From NCBI GenBank assembly GCA_964568355.1, contig CAZMRK010000153.1:1-9951 (forward strand): a DNA stretch of 9,951 bases, written 5' to 3'. The position numbers and the translations under genes were made by a program. Under the pieces are notes generated by a model, which was not told where the DNA came from, searched no databases, and worked only from the letters and a program-made list of their open reading frames with translations. This DNA is from JAJPJX01 sp964568355 (lineage in GTDB: Bacteria > Acidobacteriota > Terriglobia > Bryobacterales > Bryobacteraceae). Below, piece after piece: positions 1 to 6,952 of this stretch (position 1 is the first letter of the stretch; every line of letters starts with the position of its first letter).

Positions 1-1
1 G

Positions 2-1183
2 GCCAGCTTTCAGGGGAAAAGCCTCACCCCTCTCTGGACCCACAAAGCGGCGGATGAAGAGATCTACGGGGAGAGCCTCTACGCGCATCAGCACTTCCAG
101 ACCAGCAGCCTGCGCAGTCTTCGCGTGGGGACCTACAAATACATCCAGGCGCCCAAACCGGAGCTATACGACCTGGCGAAAGACCCCGGTGAGACTCGCA
201 ATCTGGTCGCTACCAAGCCGGATCTCGCACGCACCTGCCACAAGCGCCTGAATGTGCTGCGGGCGCGCTATGCCACCCGAAAGCTTGCGCCCGCTCCGGT
301 CTCTCCCAAAGTGACGGAGAGCCTGCGTTCGCTGGGGTATCTGGCGGGGCCTTCCGCCGCCGTCGTTTCCGAAGACAAGGGACCGGACCCCAAGGACCGC
401 ATCGCCGATTACGCGGATTATCGGCGCGCGATCACCCTGGAATCCCTCGGCCAGCTCTCGAAATCGAATGAGTTGCTCGAAGGCGTGCTCGCGCGCCAGC
501 CCGATCAGGCGGAGGTCCGCAGCCTGCTGGCTCTCAACCAGCAAAGGCTCGGCAACCACGCGGGCGCGGTGAAGAACTTTCGCCAGGTGCTGGAGAAGAA
601 TCCGATGAACGCCTCCGCCCACTTCAGCCTGGCGATAAGCTGCGCCAAGCTCAATCAACTCGATGAGGCGGTGCAGGAATTGCAAGTGGCCCTGCATCTC
701 ACTTCCCAGGCAGGACGCGCCCAGGATCTGGTTGCCATTCCCGCCGAAGAGGCCCTGGGAGGCCTGTGGATTCGCAAGAACGAATGGGAAAAGGCTCGGG
801 CCCAGTTCACGCACCTGCTCACGATTGCGCCGGAAAACTACGAAGCGCATTACAACCTGGCTTGGCTGGCCGGACGTGCCGGCCGCCTGGACGAAGCCAT
901 CGGACACCTGCGGAAAGCCATTCAGGCTGATCCGAAGAACGCCGCCGCGCATAACGCGCTGGGCAGCATCTACCTGCAACAAAAAAATTGGGGGCTGGCC
1001 GGAGCGGAATTTCGCACCGCCGTCCGGCTCGATCCGAAGCTCGGTTTCGCGCACTACAATCTGGGGCTCGTGCTGGGTCAGCAGGGAGACCGGCAAGGCG
1101 CCGCGCAGGCGTTTCGCGAAGCTCTGAAGGCCGACCCGCAACTTGAGCCGGCAAGGGCTGCTCTCAGTCGCATGGGATTATGA
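2..1183 (+). CDS. Sulfatase C-terminus fused to TPR repeats (partial, 5' end outside window)
   Basis: This is the last 393 residues of a larger protein; the frame is open from the first full codon, so the true start lies upstream. The GTG at 125 is internal and is not a start. The first ~80 residues match the end of an arylsulfatase-family enzyme: a core strand reading LRVGTYKYIQAP, then ELYDLAKDPGETRNL, the usual 'DL..DP.E..NL' ending. Next comes a linker with SLRSLGYLAG, which I know from sulfatase-TPR fusions. Fragment residues ~138-391 form about seven TPR units (for example AHYNLAWLAGRAGRLDEAI and AHNALGSIYLQQKNW). Sulfatases remove sulfate esters from sugars or other substrates using a formylglycine made from a CxPSR motif. 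That motif would be upstream, so activity cannot be judged here. The TPRs probably bind a partner protein. The gene overlaps the next by 4 bases, suggesting coupled translation. Confidence 0.85.
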   Translation, partial: ASFQGKSLTPLWTHKAADEEIYGESLYAHQHFQTSSLRSLRVGTYKYIQAPKPELYDLAKDPGETRNLVATKPDLARTCHKRLNVLRARYATRKLAPAPVSPKVTESLRSLGYLAGPSAAVVSEDKGPDPKDRIADYADYRRAITLESLGQLSKSNELLEGVLARQPDQAEVRSLLALNQQRLGNHAGAVKNFRQVLEKNPMNASAHFSLAISCAKLNQLDEAVQELQVALHLTSQAGRAQDLVAIPAEEALGGLWIRKNEWEKARAQFTHLLTIAPENYEAHYNLAWLAGRAGRLDEAIGHLRKAIQADPKNAAAHNALGSIYLQQKNWGLAGAEFRTAVRLDPKLGFAHYNLGLVLGQQGDRQGAAQAFREALKADPQLEPARAALSRMGL

Positions 1184-2523
1184 ACAGACGTGACTTTCTA
1201 AAAGCCACTGCACAGCGGTGCCTCATGGCCGGCGCGGCGTTTTCGCCCGTCGGCGAACGCTTTCTTTCGGCGCAGGAGCAGCAGGCCCGCAAGGGCCTTC
1301 CGCCGCTCAAAATCACCAAGGTACGCACCATTCAGACCCGTCCCAACGCCGGCTGGTCCATCGTGAAGATCGAAACCAGCGAGCCCGGCCTCTACGGCAT
1401 CGGCTCGGCTTCCGACATGTTCCGGCCCGGAACGATTCCTCCGGCGGTAGAAGTGCTTGCAACCGGCCTGGTGGGCCGCGACCCCGACGAGATCGAGGAT
1501 ATCTGGCAGGCCAGCTACATGAGCTCGTTGTGGCGCAACAACGCCACCATGAACGCCGCGCTGAGCGGTGTGGATATGGCCCTTTGGGACATCAAGGGCA
1601 AGCGCGCCAACATGCCCGTCTACGAGTTGCTCGGAGGCCGTTCCCGCGTGGCCGTACCGGTATACGAGCACGCCCGCGAAGAAAAGACCTTCGAAGGCGT
1701 CGAAGAAGCAGTGCGGCGCGCCATGGAAGGCGGCTTCACGCACATCCGGGTACAACTGGGCGGATATGGTGGAGGCGGCTTCATCGATCCGGGAAAAGGC
1801 GAGCGGCCAACCGGAGGACCGCAGGGCCGCGTATTCGATGAAGAGCTCTACATCGAGACCATTCCCAAACTGTTCGAGTATCTGCGCAACAAGATCGGCT
1901 TCGGTCCGAAGCTGCTGCACGATGCGCAGGAGCACTTTACTCCGCTCAAGGCCATTCAGCTTGCCAAACTGCTGGAGCCGTCCCGATTGTTCTTCCTCGA
2001 AGACGTGCTCAACCTGGAGCAGCTCTCCTGGTACCGGATGCTCCGCCAGAACACCACGACGCCACAGGCGGCGCACGAAAAGCTGACCAGCCCGTCGGAA
2101 TACATGCCGCTCATCTCCGAACACCTGGTCGATTTCATTCGTTTCCGCGTGTCGAAAGTCGGAGGGATTACGCCGGCCCGGAAAATTGCCGCCATGGCGG
2201 AGTTATACGGAGTGCGTACGGCGTTTCAGGAAGGCGCCGATAACGACCCGGTCAACTTCACGGCCGCCCTGCATATCGATCGCTCCATCGTGAACTTCGG
2301 CATTCAGGAAGAAAATCATTTCAGCGAAGCCGAAAGAGAGATTTTTTCCGGCACGCCAATCGTGCAGCGTGGCTATGTCTACTCCAACGAGAAGCCCGGC
2401 CTGGGCATCGACATCAACGAAACGCTCGCCGCGAAACTGCTCCAGATGACGCCGTCGCGTCCCGCGAACTATCGCTACGTCCAGCCCGATCGCAAAATCG
2501 ACGGGACCTTCGTGCGCCCGTAG
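1180..2523 (+). CDS. Tat-exported enolase-superfamily protein, mannonate dehydratase/RspA-like
   Basis: The product is 447 residues. It opens with NRRDFLK and a hydrophobic stretch, a twin-arginine signal, so it is probably exported folded. The rest follows the ManD/RspA branch of the mandelate racemase group: an N-terminal capping domain (~42-160, with AALSGVDMALWDIKGK and VYELLGG), then the barrel. Acidic metal ligands can be matched by eye: D248 (LLHD), E274 (FFLED) and E300 (AAHEKL), with E377 (NFGIQE) near the barrel end. R190 and Y196 lie where ManD has its Arg-Tyr dyad. The two histidines of ManD (in HDVH and in SHGPSD) are Gln here, Q250 and Q350, so true mannonate dehydratase activity is doubtful. 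ManD enzymes are usually about 400 residues; the surplus is mainly the signal. The ATG at 1180 overlaps the sulfatase stop (ATGA), which ties both to one operon, plausibly for sulfated or acidic sugar use. The substrate is unknown. Confidence 0.82.
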   Translation: MNRRDFLKATAQRCLMAGAAFSPVGERFLSAQEQQARKGLPPLKITKVRTIQTRPNAGWSIVKIETSEPGLYGIGSASDMFRPGTIPPAVEVLATGLVGRDPDEIEDIWQASYMSSLWRNNATMNAALSGVDMALWDIKGKRANMPVYELLGGRSRVAVPVYEHAREEKTFEGVEEAVRRAMEGGFTHIRVQLGGYGGGGFIDPGKGERPTGGPQGRVFDEELYIETIPKLFEYLRNKIGFGPKLLHDAQEHFTPLKAIQLAKLLEPSRLFFLEDVLNLEQLSWYRMLRQNTTTPQAAHEKLTSPSEYMPLISEHLVDFIRFRVSKVGGITPARKIAAMAELYGVRTAFQEGADNDPVNFTAALHIDRSIVNFGIQEENHFSEAEREIFSGTPIVQRGYVYSNEKPGLGIDINETLAAKLLQMTPSRPANYRYVQPDRKIDGTFVRP

Positions 2524-2534
2524 GCCCGGAGCAA

Positions 2535-5201
2535 CTACTCGTACCGCAGAGCCACCATCGGATCGATCCGCGAAGCGCGGCGCGCGGGCAAATAGCCGGC
2601 AAGCGCGGCGACGCCCGCCATCATGGCAACCGCAACTGCGAGAATCACCGGATCGGCCGGCGCCACTCCAAAGAGCAGGGATTTGGCGTAGCGCGAGAGC
2701 CAGACGGTGAGGGGCACTCCCGCAGCGATGCCGGCCAGGATCAGCCACAAGATTTCACGTACCACCAGCCAGCGGATCTCCGCCTGGGGAGCGCCCAAAG
2801 CCATGCGAATCCCGATCTCGGCTGTCCGGCGAGCCACGGCAAACGCCATCAGGCCGTACAGCCCCAGGCAGGCGAGCAGCAGCGCCAATCCGCCGAAGAA
2901 GCCGGAAATCATGGCGAGCAGGCGCTCGCGCAGGAACGAGTCTTCGGTTTGCGCGCGTAAGGTCTTCACCCGGAAAATCGGCACATTGCGGTCCACCGCG
3001 GCTACGGCATCCCGCAGTTCATCGACGCGGCCGGCTCCGGACCGGTATCGAAGCTCGAACGAGACCGAGCCCACTCCCACCCACCGGCTTGGGTCCACGC
3101 CTCCTGCACTCTGAAACAGCGGCCGGTACAGGACCGCCCTGGGCCGCTCGCGGACGCCGCTGTAAAGTGAGTCTTTCACCACTCCGACGATCTCCGCGCC
3201 ATCCAGCCGGTGGCCGATCGGATTCCGGCCCGGCAACGCCTGGCGCGCCAGCGATTCATTGATGATCACCACCCTGGCAGCCGATTCGCTATCGCGTAAA
3301 TCGAAATCGCGGCCCATCAGGATGGGGGTGCCGAGGGTCTGGAAATATCCGGGGCTCATGGCATTCCAGGCTACCCGGATGCCCTCCGCATCGGGCAGCT
3401 TGCGCCCGTCCACGTAGACGATCTGGTCGGCCAGATAATATTCCTCGTCCACCGGGCGCACAATGGAGACGCTGGCCGATTCCACGCCCGCGAGCGCGGC
3501 GGCTTTGTTCAGGATCGCGCGATAGAGCGCGGCCGCCTGCTCCTTCGAATAGCCTGCAAGCTTGGCATCGGCGGAGAACAGCAGAATGTTGTCCCGCTGA
3601 TACCCTACATCGACGTGCCGCAGATTTTCGAGAGTGCGGGTAAACAGCCCGGCGCCGGAGATCAGCACCAGCGACAGCGTTACCTGGACGGCCACCAGCA
3701 CACGATCCAGCGTGCGCGAGCTCCCGGTGATCCCGCGCGTACCCTCCTTCAGCGCAGAGCCAGGATCCACGCGCGTCGCGCGCAGGGAGGGCACCAGGCC
3801 GAACAGCGCTCCGCTGGCGAGCGATACGGCCGCCGCGAAGCCGAAGACCAGCCAATCGGGCCGCACATCGAGCGGCACCGGTGTGTCGCCGGTCGAGATC
3901 ATACGCACCAGCGCGGCGCTGCCCCACCAGGCAATCGCCAGCGCCAGAACGCCGCCGGCGCCGGCGAGTAGAAGATTTTCGGTGAGCAATTGCCGGACTA
4001 CGCGCGCCCGCCCCGAGCCCAATGCCATCCGCAGCGCGATCTCCCGCCGGCGCTGAGAGGCGCGGGCCAGCACCAGGTTGGCGACATTGGCGCAGGAGAT
4101 CAACAGCACCATCGCCGCGACTCCCATCAGCAATTTCAGTGGAAGCGCATAGGTCTCGCGCATGGCGCTGAACATACCGTTGGCCGCCGGGCGCAGCAGA
4201 AGGTGGCTCTGGCGAACCAGGCGCTCTCCGGACAAGGTGCCGCGGAATTCGGAAGCCGCGACTTGTTCGGCCAACAAGCGGCGATGGATCACGTCGAGCT
4301 CCGCCTCCGCCTGCCGTATCGAAACACCGGGGCGAAGGCGGCCGGCGATCATCAGCCAGCTATTGAAAGGAGCCTGCCAGCGATCCGGATCGCGTGTAAG
4401 GCGATCGAGCGCGTGTAGCGGCACCCAGAGGTCGCGCGTGGTTTTGCTGAGGTAAATGGAGAATTTCGGCGGGGCAATCCCGATGACCGTGAACGGAACC
4501 TGGTCGATCAGGATCGTCTGGCCGACCATCGCCGGATCAGCGGCGAAGCGGCTCCGCCAGTAGGCATCGCTCAGAACCGCGACATCGGCGCCCTCGCGAT
4601 CATCTTCCGGCACGAAGAGGCGGCCCCGCTGCGGAGCAACACCCATCACGGAGAAGAAATTGCCTGTATAGGCATCGCACTGCGCCAGTCCGGCGGTTCC
4701 GCGCCAGCCGACATTCACCCGGTTCAATCCGGTCCCGCCGAATACGCCCGTGAGGGTCCTGGCCTGCTTGCGAAACCGCTCCAGATGCGGGTAGCCGAAA
4801 TAACTGTTCCAGTCCCCCGGACGGTTGGGAGGAAAGGTATAGGTGAGTTGCACCACCTGCTGCGGATTGGGAATGGGTAGAAGGCGCAGGAGCATTGCAT
4901 TGAGCAGGCTGAAAATCGCCGTGTTCGCACCAATTCCCAGCGCCAGTGAGAGCAGTGCGACGGCCGTAAATGCCGGCGTTTTGCGGAGCATCCGGGCGGC
5001 GTACCGCAGGTCTTGCCAAAGATGTTCGAGAGAGCTCCATCTCCCCATCTCGCGCAACTCCTCTTTCACGTAGGTGATGTTGCCCAGCGCGCGCCGCGCC
5101 GCATGGAGCGCCTCGTCCCGCGTCAGACCCGCATTCTGCTGTTCTTCGGCTTCAAGCTCCAGATGCGCGCGCAATTCGCGGTCGAGATCGTCCTCGCGCA
5201 C
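2535..5201 (-). CDS. ADOP-family ABC transporter permease (MacB/FtsX-like, no ATPase)
   Basis: The product is 888 residues and has the layout of the acidobacterial duplicated orphan permeases. A charged N-terminal segment (~1-75, DDLDRELRAHLELEAEEQQ) comes first. Two FtsX/MacB-type permease halves follow, each with one membrane helix, a large extracytoplasmic MacB-like domain and three more helices. Helices fall near 78-104, 357-379, 410-432 and 450-472 in the first half, and 500-522, 763-787, 813-836 and 852-871 in the second. Typical motifs are LSLALGIGANTAIFS, REIALRMALGSGRARVVRQ, AEIGIRMALGA and the ending ARRASRIDPMVALRYE. No ATP-binding gene is adjacent, as usual for this group. Whether it transports anything, or transmits force as MacB does, is unknown. 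The GTG start is supported by AGGAGGG five bases upstream and by lying one base after the padR stop. The gene ends 11 bases from the convergent enolase-like gene. Confidence 0.9.
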   Translation of the reverse strand: MREDDLDRELRAHLELEAEEQQNAGLTRDEALHAARRALGNITYVKEELREMGRWSSLEHLWQDLRYAARMLRKTPAFTAVALLSLALGIGANTAIFSLLNAMLLRLLPIPNPQQVVQLTYTFPPNRPGDWNSYFGYPHLERFRKQARTLTGVFGGTGLNRVNVGWRGTAGLAQCDAYTGNFFSVMGVAPQRGRLFVPEDDREGADVAVLSDAYWRSRFAADPAMVGQTILIDQVPFTVIGIAPPKFSIYLSKTTRDLWVPLHALDRLTRDPDRWQAPFNSWLMIAGRLRPGVSIRQAEAELDVIHRRLLAEQVAASEFRGTLSGERLVRQSHLLLRPAANGMFSAMRETYALPLKLLMGVAAMVLLISCANVANLVLARASQRRREIALRMALGSGRARVVRQLLTENLLLAGAGGVLALAIAWWGSAALVRMISTGDTPVPLDVRPDWLVFGFAAAVSLASGALFGLVPSLRATRVDPGSALKEGTRGITGSSRTLDRVLVAVQVTLSLVLISGAGLFTRTLENLRHVDVGYQRDNILLFSADAKLAGYSKEQAAALYRAILNKAAALAGVESASVSIVRPVDEEYYLADQIVYVDGRKLPDAEGIRVAWNAMSPGYFQTLGTPILMGRDFDLRDSESAARVVIINESLARQALPGRNPIGHRLDGAEIVGVVKDSLYSGVRERPRAVLYRPLFQSAGGVDPSRWVGVGSVSFELRYRSGAGRVDELRDAVAAVDRNVPIFRVKTLRAQTEDSFLRERLLAMISGFFGGLALLLACLGLYGLMAFAVARRTAEIGIRMALGAPQAEIRWLVVREILWLILAGIAAGVPLTVWLSRYAKSLLFGVAPADPVILAVAVAMMAGVAALAGYLPARRASRIDPMVALRYE

Positions 5202-5202
5202 C

Positions 5203-5559
5203 TCAACCCTCCTCGGCAGGCCACATGATCCGCGCGATCGCGCCGGTCAGTTTCTTCCACTTGGATTCTTCCGCCACAAGCTGTTTCTTGCCGGCCGGCG
5301 TAAGCCGGTAATACTTGAACTCCCGCTTCAGATCCTTCCCGGCGGATTCCCACTTGGCCGCAATCCAGCGTTTGCGCTCCAGGCGGTGGAGCGCCGGATA
5401 CAGGGACCCGTGCTCCACTTGCAGCAAGTCATCGGTGGTGCGCTGGATGTGCTTCGCAATCTGATGGCCGTGCGCGGGTCCGAACAACAGAGTGCGCAGG
5501 ATCAACATGTCCAGCGTGCCTTGCAGCAACTGGATCCGGTCGGACGATTCGTCAGGCAT
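5203..5559 (-). CDS. padR: PadR-family transcriptional regulator
   Basis: The product is 118 residues, a usual size for the short PadR class. The N-terminal winged helix is clear: LLQGTLDMLILRTLLFGPAHGHQIAKHI, written here in parts as LLQGTLDMLILRTL and GPAHGHQIAKHI, then LLQVEHGSLYPALHRLERK, which includes the recognition helix (xGSLYPALHRLE). The wing follows as REFKYYRLTPAGKKQL. A short C-terminal helix (~90-114) would serve for dimerisation. PadR proteins are mostly repressors that often control their own promoter and a neighbouring transporter. Here the ADOP permease starts one base after the stop, so the pair is almost certainly co-transcribed and co-regulated. The ATG at 5559 has no clear Shine-Dalgarno sequence. 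A -10-like TAGAAT sits 12 bases before it, so the leader would be very short. The inducer is unknown. Confidence 0.92.
   Translation of the reverse strand: MPDESSDRIQLLQGTLDMLILRTLLFGPAHGHQIAKHIQRTTDDLLQVEHGSLYPALHRLERKRWIAAKWESAGKDLKREFKYYRLTPAGKKQLVAEESKWKKLTGAIARIMWPAEEG
5207..5213 (-). promoter_or_regulatory. Ribosome binding site deciding the GTG start of the ADOP permease
   Basis: On the minus strand AGGAGGG is followed by five bases (TTGAG) and then GTG at 5201. This strong Shine-Dalgarno lies inside the last codons of padR. It supports GTG, rather than a downstream ATG, as the permease start and fits translational coupling of the two genes. Confidence 0.7.
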
Positions 5560-5570
5560 GCGTCAGAGAT

Positions 5571-5610
5571 ATTCTACCCGAAATCGAAGTAGCTGGGTAG
5601 ACGCCCTACC
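5571..5610 (-). promoter_or_regulatory. Candidate padR promoter with an inverted-repeat operator
   Basis: Upstream of padR the plus strand holds TCTACCC (5573-5579) and its reverse complement GGGTAGA (5595-5601). The arms are 7 bp with centres 22 bp apart, about two helical turns. A further CTACC copy lies at 5606-5610. Read leftward, a -10-like TAGAAT (5576-5571) overlaps the proximal arm. The -35 position, 17 bases further out, reads TACCCA, only 3 of 6 matches to TTGACA, and overlaps the distal arm. A protein on this repeat would block polymerase, as expected for PadR autorepression. The classical PadR site (ATGT-N8-ACAT) is not seen, so the assignment is inference. Confidence 0.4.
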
Positions 5611-5616
5611 AAACCC

Positions 5617-5761
5617 AAAAGCAACCGCAGATGGACGCAGATGGCCGCCGATAAAAAAACAACAAAAATCGAGACTTTCTACCAAGGCTCATCGAGGCGC
5701 ACGCTAAGAATAAAGATTTTGTTTTATCTGCGTGCATCTGCGTCCATCTGCGGTTGCTTTT
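5617..5761. repeat. 145-bp inverted-repeat element with 10-bp internal units
   Basis: The left arm is 5617-5656 and the right arm 5722-5761. The reverse complement of one matches the other at 37 of 40 positions, with the outer 27 identical. The loop of 65 bp (5657-5721) is AT-rich and shows no open reading frame. Each arm is built of 10-bp units starting CGCAGAT (CGCAGATGGA, CGCAGATGCA, CGCAGATAAA read in the right arm's reverse complement). The third unit of the left arm is degenerate. I saw no target-site duplication at the edges. Short GCAGAT-type repeats of this kind are, as far as I recall, dispersed in many acidobacterial and other environmental genomes without assigned function. The element may be a MITE-like or REP-like sequence. 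Its long stem could also end or stabilise the leftward oxidase transcript. The right arm runs into the last gene of that operon. Confidence 0.8.
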
Positions 5762-5981
5762 CCTCGCTCCGGTCGCGCGCGGCATAGCTGTGATTGCGCC
5801 GGTAAATCAAAAAGCAAAAGCCGGCCAGAATCACAAACGGCGGCGCTCCCAGAATCAGGATGCCCAGGTTGAGAAGCTTGGCCCGGGCTGCGCTTTGCGC
5901 TTCGGCGGTGCGGAAACACATCACGCACTGCGCCCAGCCGTTGACCGCGGCCAGGCTGAGGAGGGGAATCAGACGTTTCAT
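5724..5981 (-). CDS. Small exported or membrane CxxC protein at the end of the oxidase operon
   Basis: The product is 85 residues and I cannot assign a named family. It starts MKRLIPLLSLAAVNGWAQ, which looks like a signal peptide with possible cleavage near A17. The motif CVMC follows (C19, C22), then a polar stretch rich in Ala and Arg (23-37) and one membrane helix (~38-60, LGILILGAPPFVILAGFCF) ending in YRR. The CxxC would face outside the cytoplasm and could bind copper or act in thiol chemistry; this is inference from the motif and the operon. The ATG at 5981 overlaps the subunit IV stop (ATGA), so translation is probably coupled. A Met at 6047 in the same frame lies deep inside subunit IV and was not chosen. 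Residues 75-85 and the TAA come from the right arm of the inverted repeat, so the native C-terminus was probably different. Confidence 0.72.
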   Translation of the reverse strand: MKRLIPLLSLAAVNGWAQCVMCFRTAEAQSAARAKLLNLGILILGAPPFVILAGFCFLIYRRNHSYAARDRSEEKQPQMDADARR

Positions 5982-6301
5982 TGCAGTCTCATCTGTTCCA
6001 GCCGCATGGAATCGGGCAGGAACAGCACCAGCATCAGGATGATACACATGATCAGGATCGGGAACAGGGACAGAAACAGGCTGAAACGTTCGAACTTCAG
6101 ATGCATGAAGTAGGCGATGATCAGCACGGCTTTGATCACCGAGAGGCCTACCAGGGCCGTCAACATGATCAGTACCGGGACCTGCTCATAGGTGAGGAAG
6201 ATTTCGACGCCGGTCAGGGCTAGCAGCGCGACCCAGACGTTGATAAAGGTCCTGGTAGTGACAGCGGACGGTGCAACTGCTTCTTCTGCTGGATGACTCA
6301 T
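5978..6301 (-). CDS. coxD: Cytochrome c oxidase subunit IV (prokaryotic type)
   Basis: The product is 107 residues, the normal size for the prokaryotic COX4/CtaF family. It has three membrane helices at about 19-36, 42-66 and 73-95. The family's signature is VIKAVLIIAYFMHLKFE, between the second and third helices. This small subunit supports assembly or stability of aa3-type oxidases and binds no cofactor. The ATG at 6301 is preceded by AGGGAG (6314-6309) with a 7-base spacer, a good ribosome binding site that starts at the stop codon of the upstream subunit III gene. It overlaps the next, CxxC-encoding gene by 4 bases. The symbol follows common operon usage; ctaF would be an equal choice. 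Confidence 0.9.
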   Translation of the reverse strand: MSHPAEEAVAPSAVTTRTFINVWVALLALTGVEIFLTYEQVPVLIMLTALVGLSVIKAVLIIAYFMHLKFERFSLFLSLFPILIMCIILMLVLFLPDSMRLEQMRLQ

Positions 6302-6313
6302 TCGCGTTCTCCC

Positions 6314-6946
6314 TCAAATCTTGGCCGACATCAGGTAGACCAGCGGGAAAATGAACATCCACACCAGGTCCACAAAGTGCCAGTACAGGCCGCTGACCTC
6401 CACATCAATGGCCTGAAATTTTCCCCGGCCCACACCCCCGGCAATGATCGCCAGGTAAATCGCCCCACAGACCACGTGCGTCATATGCAGCCCCGTCAGG
6501 GAGAAAAACGTGCCGCCGAACAACGGTACATCCCACGGATTTCCGAACAACGTCACGTGCTCGTGCTGGATCAGGTTCATCCACTCGGTCAGGTGCAGCA
6601 CCACAAATGTAAGCCCGCAGGCGATCGTGGCCAGCAGCCAGCCCACCGTGGCTCTGCGGTTGCCGTGATTCATCGCGTGCACCGCCAGGACCATGGTCAG
6701 GCTGCTCGAAAGCAGGACAAAGGTCATGATGCTCGAAAAGATGATGCTAGGCGAGAAGTGGAACGGCGTAGGCCAGTTCGGCGTGCTGACCCGCAGATAC
6801 GTATAGGCCATCAGCAGCGCGGAAAACGTCAGCGCGTCCGAAACCACGAACAGCCACATCCCGAACTTTTTCGAGTTGACCGCATATGGAGAACGCCCGC
6901 CCTCCCAAATCGAGGGTGCGGGAGCCGCGTTCACCTGGGACGACAT
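6314..6946 (-). CDS. coxC: Cytochrome c oxidase subunit III, second copy (canonical-looking)
   Basis: The product is 210 residues with five membrane helices (about 28-50, 67-90, 100-122, 145-170 and 187-206), as in the short bacterial subunit III/CyoC group. Family motifs are FFSLTGLHMTHVVCG (helix 4) and LYWHFVDLVWMFIFPLVYL (helix 5). The helix-1 site that carries a conserved carboxylate in the family has D37 (VVSDALTFSALL). The later LHLTEWMNL keeps E121. Subunit III binds lipid, stabilises the core subunit and helps deliver protons to its D channel. The gene starts 6 bases after the first subunit III gene, with a G-rich stretch in the end of that gene as probable ribosome binding site. It lies 12 bases before subunit IV. 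Confidence 0.9.
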   Translation of the reverse strand: MSSQVNAAPAPSIWEGGRSPYAVNSKKFGMWLFVVSDALTFSALLMAYTYLRVSTPNWPTPFHFSPSIIFSSIMTFVLLSSSLTMVLAVHAMNHGNRRATVGWLLATIACGLTFVVLHLTEWMNLIQHEHVTLFGNPWDVPLFGGTFFSLTGLHMTHVVCGAIYLAIIAGGVGRGKFQAIDVEVSGLYWHFVDLVWMFIFPLVYLMSAKI

Positions 6947-6952
6947 AAGCGA

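Noticed and set aside
164..1141. Long open frame of 325 codons on the minus strand opposite the sulfatase-TPR gene
   Set aside because: It mirrors a high-GC coding gene and its translation has no recognisable domain. The plus-strand frame has clear sulfatase and TPR motifs.
2524..2534. Bidirectional terminator between the convergent enolase-like and ADOP genes
   Set aside because: The gap is only 11 bases and shows no stem-loop or T-run.
2535..5201. ADOP gene as a complete MacB transporter with its ATPase
   Set aside because: No Walker A, Walker B or ABC signature sequence occurs in the protein or its neighbours in the window. Only permease domains are present.
5617..5761. Repeat region as a CRISPR array
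   Set aside because: The units are only 10 bp, contiguous and without spacers, and the two clusters are inverted to each other. No cas gene is present.
5704..5928. Alternative minus-strand frame of 74 codons overlapping the small CxxC gene
   Set aside because: Its translation is basic, with no hydrophobic segment or start context. The competing frame has a signal peptide, CxxC, a membrane helix and an ATGA overlap.
5982..6047. Upstream in-frame ATG at 6047 as start of the CxxC protein
   Set aside because: It would place 22 extra codons inside the subunit IV gene and bury the signal-like MKRLIPLL sequence. The ATG at 5981 gives a normal coupled overlap.
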